NCBI GenBank assembly: GCA_028690665.1 | Contig: JAQVAV010000017.1 | Location: 1 to 64,000, forward strand | Reading direction: 5' to 3' | DNA: 64,000 bases | Source: Paludibacter sp. | GTDB taxonomy: Bacteria > Bacteroidota > Bacteroidia > Bacteroidales > Paludibacteraceae | Part shown: positions 19,088-27,854 of the stretch, piece after piece | Layout of the letters: each line of letters opens with the position of its first letter | How positions within the stretch are numbered: position 1 is the stretch's first letter | Made by a program: the position numbers and the translations under genes | Notes under the pieces: generated by a model | Database searches by the model: none | The model's input: only the letters and a program-made list of their open reading frames with translations | What the model was told of the DNA's origin: nothing

Positions 19088-20131
19088 ATGAAAACAAAAT
19101 TTTGGCTATTTCTCCTTCCGTTGGCATTAATGTATTCCTGTGGAAATACGGGAGTTACACTGCCGTCCGTAACCGGAACTCAGTTTGAAGTTCTGGTGGT
19201 AATGAATGATACGGCTTGGAAAGACAGTGCCGGAATTGCTCTGGAAAACGTTCTGGGCCAGTATGTCGACGGACTTCCCCAGGCAGAACCCAATATGGAT
19301 GTTCATCACTGTAATCAGGAACAGTTTACTTCTGTGCTTATGCCAACGCGTAATATAGTTTTGACAGATATTGCTGAAAAATATTCGGCTCCGAAGATTA
19401 CTTACGGGAAAGACCGTTGGGCCGCACCTCAGGCCTTTGTAAAAATTACAGCCCCCAGTGATACGGCTTTTACAAGAATTATCAAAGAAAAAGGTCAGGA
19501 AATTCTGAACTTCTTTATCGTGATGGAACGCGAACGTCAAATGTACTTTAATAAAGATTATTTAGATGCAAAAGATCAGACTGCCATCGAAAAAATGTTT
19601 GGAATTCAGATTGACATTCCACAGGGAATCAGTAAGGCTACAGTAAAAAAAGATTTTTACTGGCTTACAAATGATAATCCTACAATCCGGGAAGATATTG
19701 TTATCTATTCTTACCCTTACACCGATAAAAATACTTTTACCAAAGACTTTCTGATTGCTAAACGCGATTCGGTTATGAAAGCAAATATCCCCGGAGAGTT
19801 GAAAGGTTCATACATGGGAACCGAGCTAAAATATGCCGATCCGATGTTCCGTGAAATTACGGTGAATGGAGGATATGCCGCCGAACTTCGCGGTTTGTGG
19901 CGTATGATGAACGGAGCGGCCATGGGTGGTCCGTTTTACAGCCAGACACGCCTTGATGAAATTCATCAACGTGTAATTACGATTGAAGCTTTCGTTTTTG
20001 CTCCCGGAAAAAACAAACGTAATCCGATGCGCCAAATGGAAGCCGTGGTTTACTCTGCAAAATTACCTCAGGAAATCAATGCAATAAAAGAAGTTTCGGT
20101 AGTTGCCAAAAAAGAAAATAAAGAAAAATAA
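19088..20131 (+). CDS. DUF4837 family lipoprotein
   Basis: A 347-residue lipoprotein with signal peptide [18 protein letters not shown]. The mature part matches DUF4837: FEVLVVMNDTAWKDSAG near residue 34, HHCNQEQFTSVLMPTRNIV, and RGLWRMMNGAAMGGPFYSQTR in the C-terminal half. Function is unknown. It is the last gene of the envelope run starting at 13986. A hairpin-rich dispersed repeat lies just past its stop. Confidence 0.88.
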   Translation: MKTKFWLFLLPLALMYSCGNTGVTLPSVTGTQFEVLVVMNDTAWKDSAGIALENVLGQYVDGLPQAEPNMDVHHCNQEQFTSVLMPTRNIVLTDIAEKYSAPKITYGKDRWAAPQAFVKITAPSDTAFTRIIKEKGQEILNFFIVMERERQMYFNKDYLDAKDQTAIEKMFGIQIDIPQGISKATVKKDFYWLTNDNPTIREDIVIYSYPYTDKNTFTKDFLIAKRDSVMKANIPGELKGSYMGTELKYADPMFREITVNGGYAAELRGLWRMMNGAAMGGPFYSQTRLDEIHQRVITIEAFVFAPGKNKRNPMRQMEAVVYSAKLPQEINAIKEVSVVAKKENKEK

Positions 20132-20152
20132 GATTTTTTGTTGTAACGAAAA

Positions 20153-20288
20153 GGGTGTTCAATAAATATTTATTCTGAACACAGATTACTCAAATCACAC
20201 AAATTTACGCAAATTTAATTTGCAATATTGCCACATTATCAACAACTTATGATTTGTGTCAATTTGCGAATATTTGCGTTTTTTTTTT
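20153..20288 (+). repeat. Dispersed hairpin repeat, copy A
   Basis: About 135 bp just past the DUF4837 stop. It is clearly homologous, in opposite orientation, to 48532-48667. Shared blocks include TTATTCTGAACACA, CGCAAATTTAATTTGCA and CCACATTATCAACAACTT. The two ends are imperfect inverted repeats (ACACAAATTTACGCAAAT-like against AATTTGCGAATATTTGCG), so the whole unit can fold into one long hairpin. The run of T after it would fit a terminator role. No ORF lies in it. Confidence 0.75.
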
Positions 20289-20530
20289 AAACATTCTCTT
20301 TTTTATGAGCGATACCTGATAATGAAGGCTGTGTTTTTCGAGAAATTCAGACTCTTTTCAATACGTTTATATTTGATGTATATCATTAACTTTTTTTCTT
20401 ATTGCATATAGAACTCTAATAAAAAATAATTGTATTTTTGCCGGTGTAAAGGATGTAAAAAATATATTTCGGATTTATGTTTTCAGAAGATGTCCGATTT
20501 ATTTCAACGATATAAATACCAAAAAATAAT
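20289..20530 (+). promoter_or_regulatory. pdxA upstream region with -7 box
   Basis: A gene-free AT-rich stretch. The only clear signal is TATTTTTG at 20433-20440, a perfect TANNTTTG box, about 90 bp before the pdxA ATG. No -33 match or stable leader fold is evident. Confidence 0.5.
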
Positions 20531-21604
20531 ATGGAAAACGACAAAATAGTTATTGGGATTACACATGGTGATATTAATGGAATTAGTTACGAAGTAATAC
20601 TCAAAACTCTGGCTGATGCCCGTGTACTTGATAATATAATTCCTGTTATTTACGGTTCGCCTAAAGTTGCTGCATTTTACAGAAAACAGCTCGATATTCA
20701 GGGAGTGAACCTGAATGTAATCAATGCAGTAGAAGAATTGAATCCCAAACGGATCAATATAATTAATTGTGCCGATGACGATATTAAGGTTGAAATAGGC
20801 CGATCGACTCCGGAAGCCGGGAAAGCCGCATTTAATGCATTGGAACGTGCAACCGCCGATTTGCAGACAGGGTCTTTGCAGGCCATCGTTACAGCTCCGA
20901 TTAATAAAAAAAATATACAGTCGGATGCTTTTCATTTTCCGGGACATACCGAATATCTGGAAGAAAAATTCGGAACGGGAACTCCTGCCGTCATGTTACT
21001 CGTGAACGATGTAATGCGGGTAGCGGTTGTTACCGGTCATATTCCGGTTAATGATGTGGCAAAATCTCTCAGTGTAGAAAAAATTGTAGAAAAACTGCAG
21101 GCACTCAACATTTCCCTGAAGCAGGACTTTTCCATCGTCCGTCCGCGTATCGCTGTTCTGGGACTGAATCCACATGCCGGAGACGAAGGGGTTATTGGCA
21201 ATGAAGAACAAAATATCATAATTCCGGCTTTGAAAGAAGCTCAGGAAAAAGGAGTTGTTTGTGTAGGACCGTATCCCGCTGATGGCTTTTTTGGCGCCGG
21301 GCAATTCAGTAAATTCGATGCTGTACTGGCCATGTATCATGATCAGGGTTTAATTCCATTTAAAGCAATCTCTATGGATAGCGGTGTAAATTATACTGCC
21401 GGGTTGTCTGTAGTCCGCACTTCACCTGCACATGGCACGGCTTACGATCTGGCTGGTAAGAATCAGGCTCTCGAAGATTCCTTTCGTCAGGCAGTTTACA
21501 TGGCTTATGATATTTACAAAAGCCGCGAAATCAATCGGGAAATTGCCCGGAATCCATTGAAAGTTGAGCCTAAATTTGAAAAATCGAATAACAAGGTAGA
21601 GTAG
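20531..21604 (+). CDS. pdxA: 4-hydroxythreonine-4-phosphate dehydrogenase
   Basis: PdxA oxidises 4-phosphohydroxy-L-threonine with NAD in the DXP-dependent pyridoxal phosphate pathway. The protein has 357 residues. It starts with IGITHGDINGISYEVILKTL, close to the GDPAGIGPE-type motif of the family. Metal-binding histidines are visible in FPGHTEYLEEKFG, LNPHAGDEGVIG and MYHDQGLIPFKAI. VRTSPAHGTAYDLAGK near the C-terminus is characteristic. It is a single gene with a -7 box upstream and a terminator at 21629-21666. Confidence 0.96.
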   Translation: MENDKIVIGITHGDINGISYEVILKTLADARVLDNIIPVIYGSPKVAAFYRKQLDIQGVNLNVINAVEELNPKRINIINCADDDIKVEIGRSTPEAGKAAFNALERATADLQTGSLQAIVTAPINKKNIQSDAFHFPGHTEYLEEKFGTGTPAVMLLVNDVMRVAVVTGHIPVNDVAKSLSVEKIVEKLQALNISLKQDFSIVRPRIAVLGLNPHAGDEGVIGNEEQNIIIPALKEAQEKGVVCVGPYPADGFFGAGQFSKFDAVLAMYHDQGLIPFKAISMDSGVNYTAGLSVVRTSPAHGTAYDLAGKNQALEDSFRQAVYMAYDIYKSREINREIARNPLKVEPKFEKSNNKVE

Positions 21605-21628
21605 AAATCAGCCGATATAGTTATATAC

Positions 21629-21666
21629 AAAAAATGTCCGTAAGCAGAATGCTTCGGACATTTTTT
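21629..21666 (+). terminator. Intrinsic terminator of pdxA
   Basis: Perfect 12-bp stem AAAAAATGTCCG (21629-21640) with CGGACATTTTTT (21655-21666), 24 bp after the stop. Confidence 0.85.
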
Positions 21667-22025
21667 GCATATAATGGTTTCTAATTCTACAAATTTCCGG
21701 AGAAACAAGTCAGAGGATGTGCACAGATTTTTCACAAGGTAGTTGATAGTAAAAAGTAGTCGATAGTAGGTAGTTTATAGTGATTAATGATTAGTGAATT
21801 TAAAAACATACGGACGAACATTATAAATCTGAACATATTAGCCAAAAAGATATTGGCAAAGATTCGCGGAATTTCGTTTCCAAAAAAACTTTTTATCTTC
21901 CTGTTAGTCAAAGACAGAACTCGACATATTGAATCTATTTTAAGAGAGACATTATTCCTCGGTGATTTTATCGGAAGACAATGGCATTTTTTAAATGACG
22001 GCTATATGAATTTATGAAATTTAAA
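21667..22025. other. Gap before the cas operon, with degenerate TAGTTGATAG-type repeats
   Basis: Between 21738 and 21785 the motif TAGTTGATAGT recurs in degenerate form. A 76-codon frame (21787-22017) is open but has a lysine/isoleucine-rich composition and no recognisable family. I therefore call no gene; it could be a remnant. Confidence 0.4.
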
Positions 22026-22055
22026 TTTGATATTTAAAAATTTTTCCTACTTTTA
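22026..22055 (+). promoter_or_regulatory. Promoter of the cas operon
   Basis: TTTG at 22026-22029, 18 bp spacer, then TACTTTTA at 22048-22055 (seven of eight matches to TANNTTTG). The predicted start is near 22062, 24 nt before the cas6 ATG. Confidence 0.55.
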
Positions 22056-22085
22056 CGTTTTCATTAACCTTAATAATATAAATCC

Positions 22086-22886
22086 ATGAAGTTTCTTATT
22101 CGTTTGGACATCCAACCGCACAAGTTTGGTAATTTGCTCCCTTTAAATTACCAGTATGAACTTTCTTCTTTTATTTACCGAACATTGGCACAGTCGGACG
22201 AGCAGTATTCCGGGTGGTTGCACGAGAATGGTTATAAAGCCGACCGGAAGCAGTTCAGACTTTTTTCATTTTCCAACCTGATTATTCCTGAATTTAAAAT
22301 AACAGACGATCGTATCCGCATTTTATCAGCCAGATCGGGGCTTATTATTTCTTTTCTGCCCGAAAAGTCGACGGTGGAATTTGTGAATGGTATTTTCAGA
22401 AACCAGTCGTTTACTATAGGTGACCGCAAATCAAAAGTCGCTTTTTCTGTCAGTTCGATTGAACAACTCAGAGATCCCGATTTTTCGCAGCATGGAGAAT
22501 TCGTCACCCTGTCGCCGGTATGTATTATGCAAAAAAATGAGAGGCAGAAACATCCCCAATACCTTTCGCCGCAGGATGAGTTTAGCAATGCTTCGCTGTT
22601 TATGAACTTGTCGGATAAATACCGTGCATTTTATAATATCCCTTATGCCGGTGATGCTCATTTTGAACTGACAGTACGTAACCGGCCTCATTCGAAACTC
22701 ATTACCATAAAGCGCGATACGCCCCAGCAAACCTCGATTAAAGGATATAATTTTTCTTTTGGCATCAGTGCTTCTCCTGAACTGAAGTTTTTAATGTACC
22801 ATACCGGTTTGGGACAGAAAAACAGTATGGGCTTTGGCTGTGTACTGACAAAGGATCAGTATGAGGAAGTGAGGAACAAGTTATGA
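22086..22886 (+). CDS. cas6: CRISPR-associated endoribonuclease Cas6
   Basis: Cas6 cuts the pre-crRNA within each repeat and leaves an 8-nt 5' handle. The 266-residue protein shows two RAMP/ferredoxin-like halves. It starts KFLIRLDIQPHKFGNLLPLNYQYELSSFIYRTL, typical of Cas6, and ends with the glycine-rich loop GLGQKNSMGFGCV near residue 245. A His in the early part (e.g. the WLHENGY segment) could be catalytic. It is the first cas gene, behind its own promoter, and is separated from cas8 by two non-cas genes. Confidence 0.93.
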   Translation: MKFLIRLDIQPHKFGNLLPLNYQYELSSFIYRTLAQSDEQYSGWLHENGYKADRKQFRLFSFSNLIIPEFKITDDRIRILSARSGLIISFLPEKSTVEFVNGIFRNQSFTIGDRKSKVAFSVSSIEQLRDPDFSQHGEFVTLSPVCIMQKNERQKHPQYLSPQDEFSNASLFMNLSDKYRAFYNIPYAGDAHFELTVRNRPHSKLITIKRDTPQQTSIKGYNFSFGISASPELKFLMYHTGLGQKNSMGFGCVLTKDQYEEVRNKL

Positions 22887-22954
22887 TACAAACGCTGACA
22901 AACCTTCCAGAGTTCGAAGAATCTGAAAACTTTTAAAAACAAACGACGAAGAAA

Positions 22955-23566
22955 ATGCAAAAGATCGAGAAATTGGAATACGGACAGTTTTACCACATCT
23001 ACAACCATGCGGTCGGAGGACGCGATTTGTTTCGTATACCCGATAATTACGAATATTTTCTGGGATTGTACGATAAATATATTTCATCGGTGGCCGATAC
23101 GTATGCATGGGTGCTAATGAAGAATCATTTTCATATATTGGTGAGGATAAACGATTTTATCGATATTACCCCAGACAGGGTTCAAAACCCTGTCTGGGGT
23201 AATAATAAAATCGGTACGCCTTCGCAACAATTTTCCAAACTGTTCAATTCATACGCACAGGCCTATAATAAATATTACGAAACCCGCGGTGCCCTTTTCG
23301 AACGGCCTTTTAAACGAAAATTAATTGACAATAAATATTATTTGAAACAAGTCATTCTTTACATTCATAATAATCCGGTACACCATGGTTTCTGTGAATA
23401 TCCGGATGAATATCCATGGAGCAGTTACCTGACCTGTGTATCGATAAAGCCAACCAAGTTGCAAAGAGAAAAAGTTGTTGGTTGGTTCGATGGTAATGCA
23501 AGCTTTAAGACGACACATAATGAGAAATTCAATATGAATGAAATGGACGACTGGCTGGGAATGTAA
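22955..23566 (+). mobile_element. REP-associated tyrosine transposase (RAYT, Y1_Tnp/IS200-like) inside the cas operon
   Basis: A 203-residue HUH single-strand transposase of the RAYT family, thought to mobilise REP palindromes. It shows the N-terminal YGQFYHIYNHAVGGRDLF motif, the HUH motif KNHFHILVRI near residue 52, and the catalytic Tyr region NSYAQAYNKYYETRGALFERPFK, then YIHNNPVHHG. Length is normal and the frame is intact. A REP-like palindrome (23166-23202) lies in frame inside the gene, in a loop-like insertion at about residues 71-83, and another lies 14 bp after the stop. It separates cas6 from the rest of the operon on the same strand. Confidence 0.9.
23166..23202. repeat. REP-like palindrome 1, inside the transposase coding region
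   Basis: Perfect 17-bp arms TTACCCCAGACAGGGTT (23166-23182) and their complement (23186-23202), 3-nt loop. It shares the core GACAGGGTTnnnAACCCTGTC with copies 2 and 3, and stays in frame within the transposase. Confidence 0.9.
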
Positions 23567-23580
23567 TCTAATAAACTTAT

Positions 23581-23627
23581 TTAATTTACCTCTGACAGGG
23601 TTTAAAACCCTGTCAGAGGTAAATTAA
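23581..23627. repeat. REP-like palindrome 2, between the transposase and the helical protein gene
   Basis: Perfect 23-bp arms (23581-23603 and 23605-23627) around a single base, core CTCTGACAGGGTTT. It ends 7 bp before the next ATG, so it overlaps the translation start region and could mask it in RNA. Confidence 0.92.
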
Positions 23628-23634
23628 ATAAAAT

Positions 23635-24363
23635 ATGGAGACAAAAAAATTCAGTTGCAAAATGGAAGAGTTGCCTGTAATAGCGGGCTTTGTTGCTGAC
23701 AGTCTGACGGCTGATCTGACTACCTTCGGCGATTTTTCGCCTATGTTTGATGAGGCTTATGTTACAAGTATTCGTAGCAAACGGGCTTACTGCCTGGACT
23801 TGGAGCGTTCGGATGTGACGACTCAACGGCTGAAAAATGTGACGGCCCAATTGGCCGAACGTGAAAGCGGGTTGCGTCCGGTGCTGAACAAAGTGGAGGC
23901 TTATGTGAAATTAGCCAAGAGCAGTTTGGATGTTGCCACAGAGAGTTTCGGACTGAAAGCTTTACGCAAGAACATCAGCCATGGGAATGACGAGGGCATT
24001 ATTGCCGGGTTACAAACGCTCCTGAAAAACATCAACCGCAATCTGGAGGCTTTACAGGCCAAAGGATTGAAGCAGGAAATGGTGGATGAGCTGTCGGCAG
24101 CATTGACGGACATCGACACGATGAACAACGAGCAGAATACGCTGACGAACGAACGCAACCAGACTACGGCTTCGAACATGAAGGATTACAATGAGTTGTG
24201 GGATTTGCTATCGCCGGTGCTGGAAACAGGGCGCTCGCTCTTCCGTGGTACGGACGACGTAAAGCTGAAAGAGTACACCATGTCGGCTCTTGTGAAACGG
24301 GTACATGCTTCGGGTAGCAAGGCGGAGGAAGAAGAGGAAACGACAGCCGAACAGCAGTCTTAA
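23635..24363 (+). CDS. Uncharacterised helical protein between cas6 and cas8
   Basis: A 242-residue protein without signal peptide or membrane segment. Nearly the whole length is predicted alpha-helical by composition, with Leu/Ala heptad-like patterns (residues 60-200) and a Glu-rich tail (KAEEEEETTAEQQS). I do not recognise the family. It reads on the cas strand and starts directly after REP palindrome 2. Its DNA is visibly richer in G and C than cas8-cas7-cas5-cas3, which suggests a separate origin. A GC-rich hairpin (24373-24379 with 24395-24401) without a T run follows its stop. Its role in CRISPR immunity, if any, is unknown. Confidence 0.7.
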   Translation: METKKFSCKMEELPVIAGFVADSLTADLTTFGDFSPMFDEAYVTSIRSKRAYCLDLERSDVTTQRLKNVTAQLAERESGLRPVLNKVEAYVKLAKSSLDVATESFGLKALRKNISHGNDEGIIAGLQTLLKNINRNLEALQAKGLKQEMVDELSAALTDIDTMNNEQNTLTNERNQTTASNMKDYNELWDLLSPVLETGRSLFRGTDDVKLKEYTMSALVKRVHASGSKAEEEEETTAEQQS

Positions 24364-24603
24364 TTAGATGATACCCGGCGGGCTGTAATGGTCTGCCGGG
24401 TTGAAAAAAATTGGAACATGATTGTTGGGGTTTTAGACAGAATTAATGTTTGAGGGTGTTTTTAGACAGAATTACAGAATTAACAGAAAAATTTTACTAA
24501 TATGTTGATGAAAGAGGGGATGGATTGTATGGATTGAAATTGGTTAGGGATAGCAGGTATGGCGCGGAGAAGGATAGAATGATTGGAAAAAGGAGAAATA
24601 TAA

Positions 24604-26022
<1,419 letters not shown>

Positions 26023-26034
26023 AAAATATTTAAA

Positions 26035-27114
26035 ATGAAAAAATTAAAAACCCAAGGATTTGTATTATTGGATGTTGATGCCGTTGCTCTCAACAATGCA
26101 GGGAAAAACACATCAAGTAACTTTGACAATGCCGTTGCGACGAAAAGGATTCGTAAAAACGGCCGCACCTATGTTTATGTTTCTGGTCAGGCATGGCGTT
26201 CGTGGTGGCGAGATTCATTACAAAAAAATTTGAATTGGGAATTATCTCCCATAACCCGTGATGCAAAGATTGCATTTACTGATGCCAATCCGTTAAAATA
26301 TGCTGACGATGATATTTTTGGCTATATGAAGGCTGCCAAAGATGTTGTACTCGATGAAGAAGGAAATCCTGTTTTAGACAAAAAGGGGAAAGAAAAAACG
26401 GAAAATGTAACGGTTACAAGAATTTCTCCTCTAAAAAATTCGGCTATTATTTCTGTGGCATCTGTAACTCCAGAGGAAAACTGGTCAAGTATGGCTCGTC
26501 AGGAAGGTGATTCTGTTCCATATGGTAAACATGAATATAGTGCCATTATGAAAGGAATGTTTAGTCTTGATTTAGCACAGGTTGGAACATTTTCGGATTA
26601 TAACAAAACCGGATATGTAAACTTATCGGATGTGCTTAAAAAGGAAGCGTTAGACAATGGGGCTTCAGAAATTGACGATGAATTTGTTCCTAATCATAAA
26701 CTTATAAGAATAAGTAAAGAAGCTCGCATACAAAGAGCTATTGACACAATAGAGGCTTTGAAAAACATTTCGGGCGGTGCGATGCAAACCAACAATATGG
26801 GCGATGTAACACCTAAATTTATTGTGCTGGCAACCACAACAACGGGAAACCATCCGTTTTCTCATATCGCTACAAAAACAGGAGCTTATGATGAATATGC
26901 CACTTTGGATATTGATGCTTTAAAAGAAGTGATTTCTGATTACAAAAATGATTTTGAAGGCAAAATATTTATCGGAAAACGTGCAGGATTTATGGACGAA
27001 AAAAATGATGCTTTGGCTGGGCTTGTTACTGAATTTTCAGATTTGATTGAGCTGACAACCATAAATAAAGCTATTGATAATTATTGCGAACAGATAAAAA
27101 ATCAAATGGATTAA
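26035..27114 (+). CDS. cas7: Type I-B Cascade backbone Cas7 (Cst2/DevR family)
   Basis: Cas7 forms the helical backbone of Cascade along the crRNA guide. The 359-residue protein begins with the RAMP strand LKTQGFVLLDVDAVALNNAGK and continues with TKRIRKNGRTYVYVSGQAWRSWWRD, typical of Cst2/DevR proteins. Further family signs are TRISPLKNSAIISVA and EYSAIMKGMFSLDLAQVGTFSDY. Length is normal. It starts 12 bp after cas8 and ends 2 bp before cas5, so the three Cascade genes are tightly coupled. Confidence 0.93.
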   Translation: MKKLKTQGFVLLDVDAVALNNAGKNTSSNFDNAVATKRIRKNGRTYVYVSGQAWRSWWRDSLQKNLNWELSPITRDAKIAFTDANPLKYADDDIFGYMKAAKDVVLDEEGNPVLDKKGKEKTENVTVTRISPLKNSAIISVASVTPEENWSSMARQEGDSVPYGKHEYSAIMKGMFSLDLAQVGTFSDYNKTGYVNLSDVLKKEALDNGASEIDDEFVPNHKLIRISKEARIQRAIDTIEALKNISGGAMQTNNMGDVTPKFIVLATTTTGNHPFSHIATKTGAYDEYATLDIDALKEVISDYKNDFEGKIFIGKRAGFMDEKNDALAGLVTEFSDLIELTTINKAIDNYCEQIKNQMD

Positions 27115-27116
27115 AT

Positions 27117-27800
27117 ATGAAAGTATACCGTATAAAATTATCATCGTGGACGGCAAGTTTCCGGTATCCGAATTTAATTTCCGGATTCCAGCCAACACTT
27201 GAGGTGCCGCCAGTAAGTACGGTATTGGGTTTAATAAATGCTGCCGCCGGACATTACGTTGAATATTCAGGATTAAACATTGGATACTATTTTGAATATG
27301 GGGCAAAAGCAACCGATTTGGAAACGATTTATCAGATTGAATTAAAAACGACTCAATCCGGTTCATATCCCTCTAATTCAACAAAATCTAATGTCATTAA
27401 CCGCGAATTTCTTTACGATTGTCAGCTTTATATTTATGTACAGGATGAAAAAACAAAAGAATATTTTCAGAAGCCATATTATCCGTTAGTTCTTGGCAGA
27501 AGCGGTGATTTAGTCACTGTTGATGCTATCGAAGAGATTGAATTAACTGAAAATAATTCTCCTGAAAATATAAAAGGTCAGGTGGTACCGTTTGCTAATC
27601 ATTTCCTTCCGGGAGAAATTCAGGCGTTACCTAAATATTTTACCAATACGATTCCCCGAAAAAATATTGGAACAGAACCTTTTTCCGTTATTTCTTACCT
27701 GTCAAAGAATATTGGCAGCGGCAACATTAAAGCTTATACCGATATAATTAATGAAGAGAAAATAGACATCTATTTTCATCAATTGAATTTTTCGAACTAA
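27117..27800 (+). CDS. cas5: Type I-B Cascade subunit Cas5 (Cas5t-like)
   Basis: Cas5 caps the crRNA 5' handle. The protein has 227 residues from the ATG at 27117, 2 bp after the cas7 stop; a longer frame from 27084 overlaps cas7 and lacks the conserved start. It opens with MKVYRIKLSSWTASFRYPNLISG and EVPPVSTVLGLINAAAG, a typical Cas5t/Cas5b N-terminus. PYYPLVLGRSGDLVTV is the conserved middle motif. A REP-like palindrome lies just past the stop. Confidence 0.92.
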   Translation: MKVYRIKLSSWTASFRYPNLISGFQPTLEVPPVSTVLGLINAAAGHYVEYSGLNIGYYFEYGAKATDLETIYQIELKTTQSGSYPSNSTKSNVINREFLYDCQLYIYVQDEKTKEYFQKPYYPLVLGRSGDLVTVDAIEEIELTENNSPENIKGQVVPFANHFLPGEIQALPKYFTNTIPRKNIGTEPFSVISYLSKNIGSGNIKAYTDIINEEKIDIYFHQLNFSN

Positions 27801-27808
27801 TATTTTAC

Positions 27809-27841
27809 ATCTCTGACAGGGTTTAAAACCCTGTCAGAGAT
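27809..27841. repeat. REP-like palindrome 3, between cas5 and cas3
   Basis: Perfect 16-bp arms (27809-27824 and 27826-27841), core CTCTGACAGGGTTT identical to palindrome 2. It ends 13 bp before the cas3 ATG and could act as a processing or stability hairpin in the operon mRNA. Confidence 0.9.
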
Positions 27842-27854
27842 AAGAAACGTTTCA

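Noticed and set aside
21787-22017. A 76-codon frame before cas6
   Set aside because: Biased composition, no recognisable family, and placed next to degenerate repeats and the cas promoter; kept only as a possible remnant.
24373-24401. GC-rich hairpin after the helical protein gene as an intrinsic terminator
   Set aside because: The stem is followed by TGAAAAAAA instead of a T run, so rightward termination is not supported.
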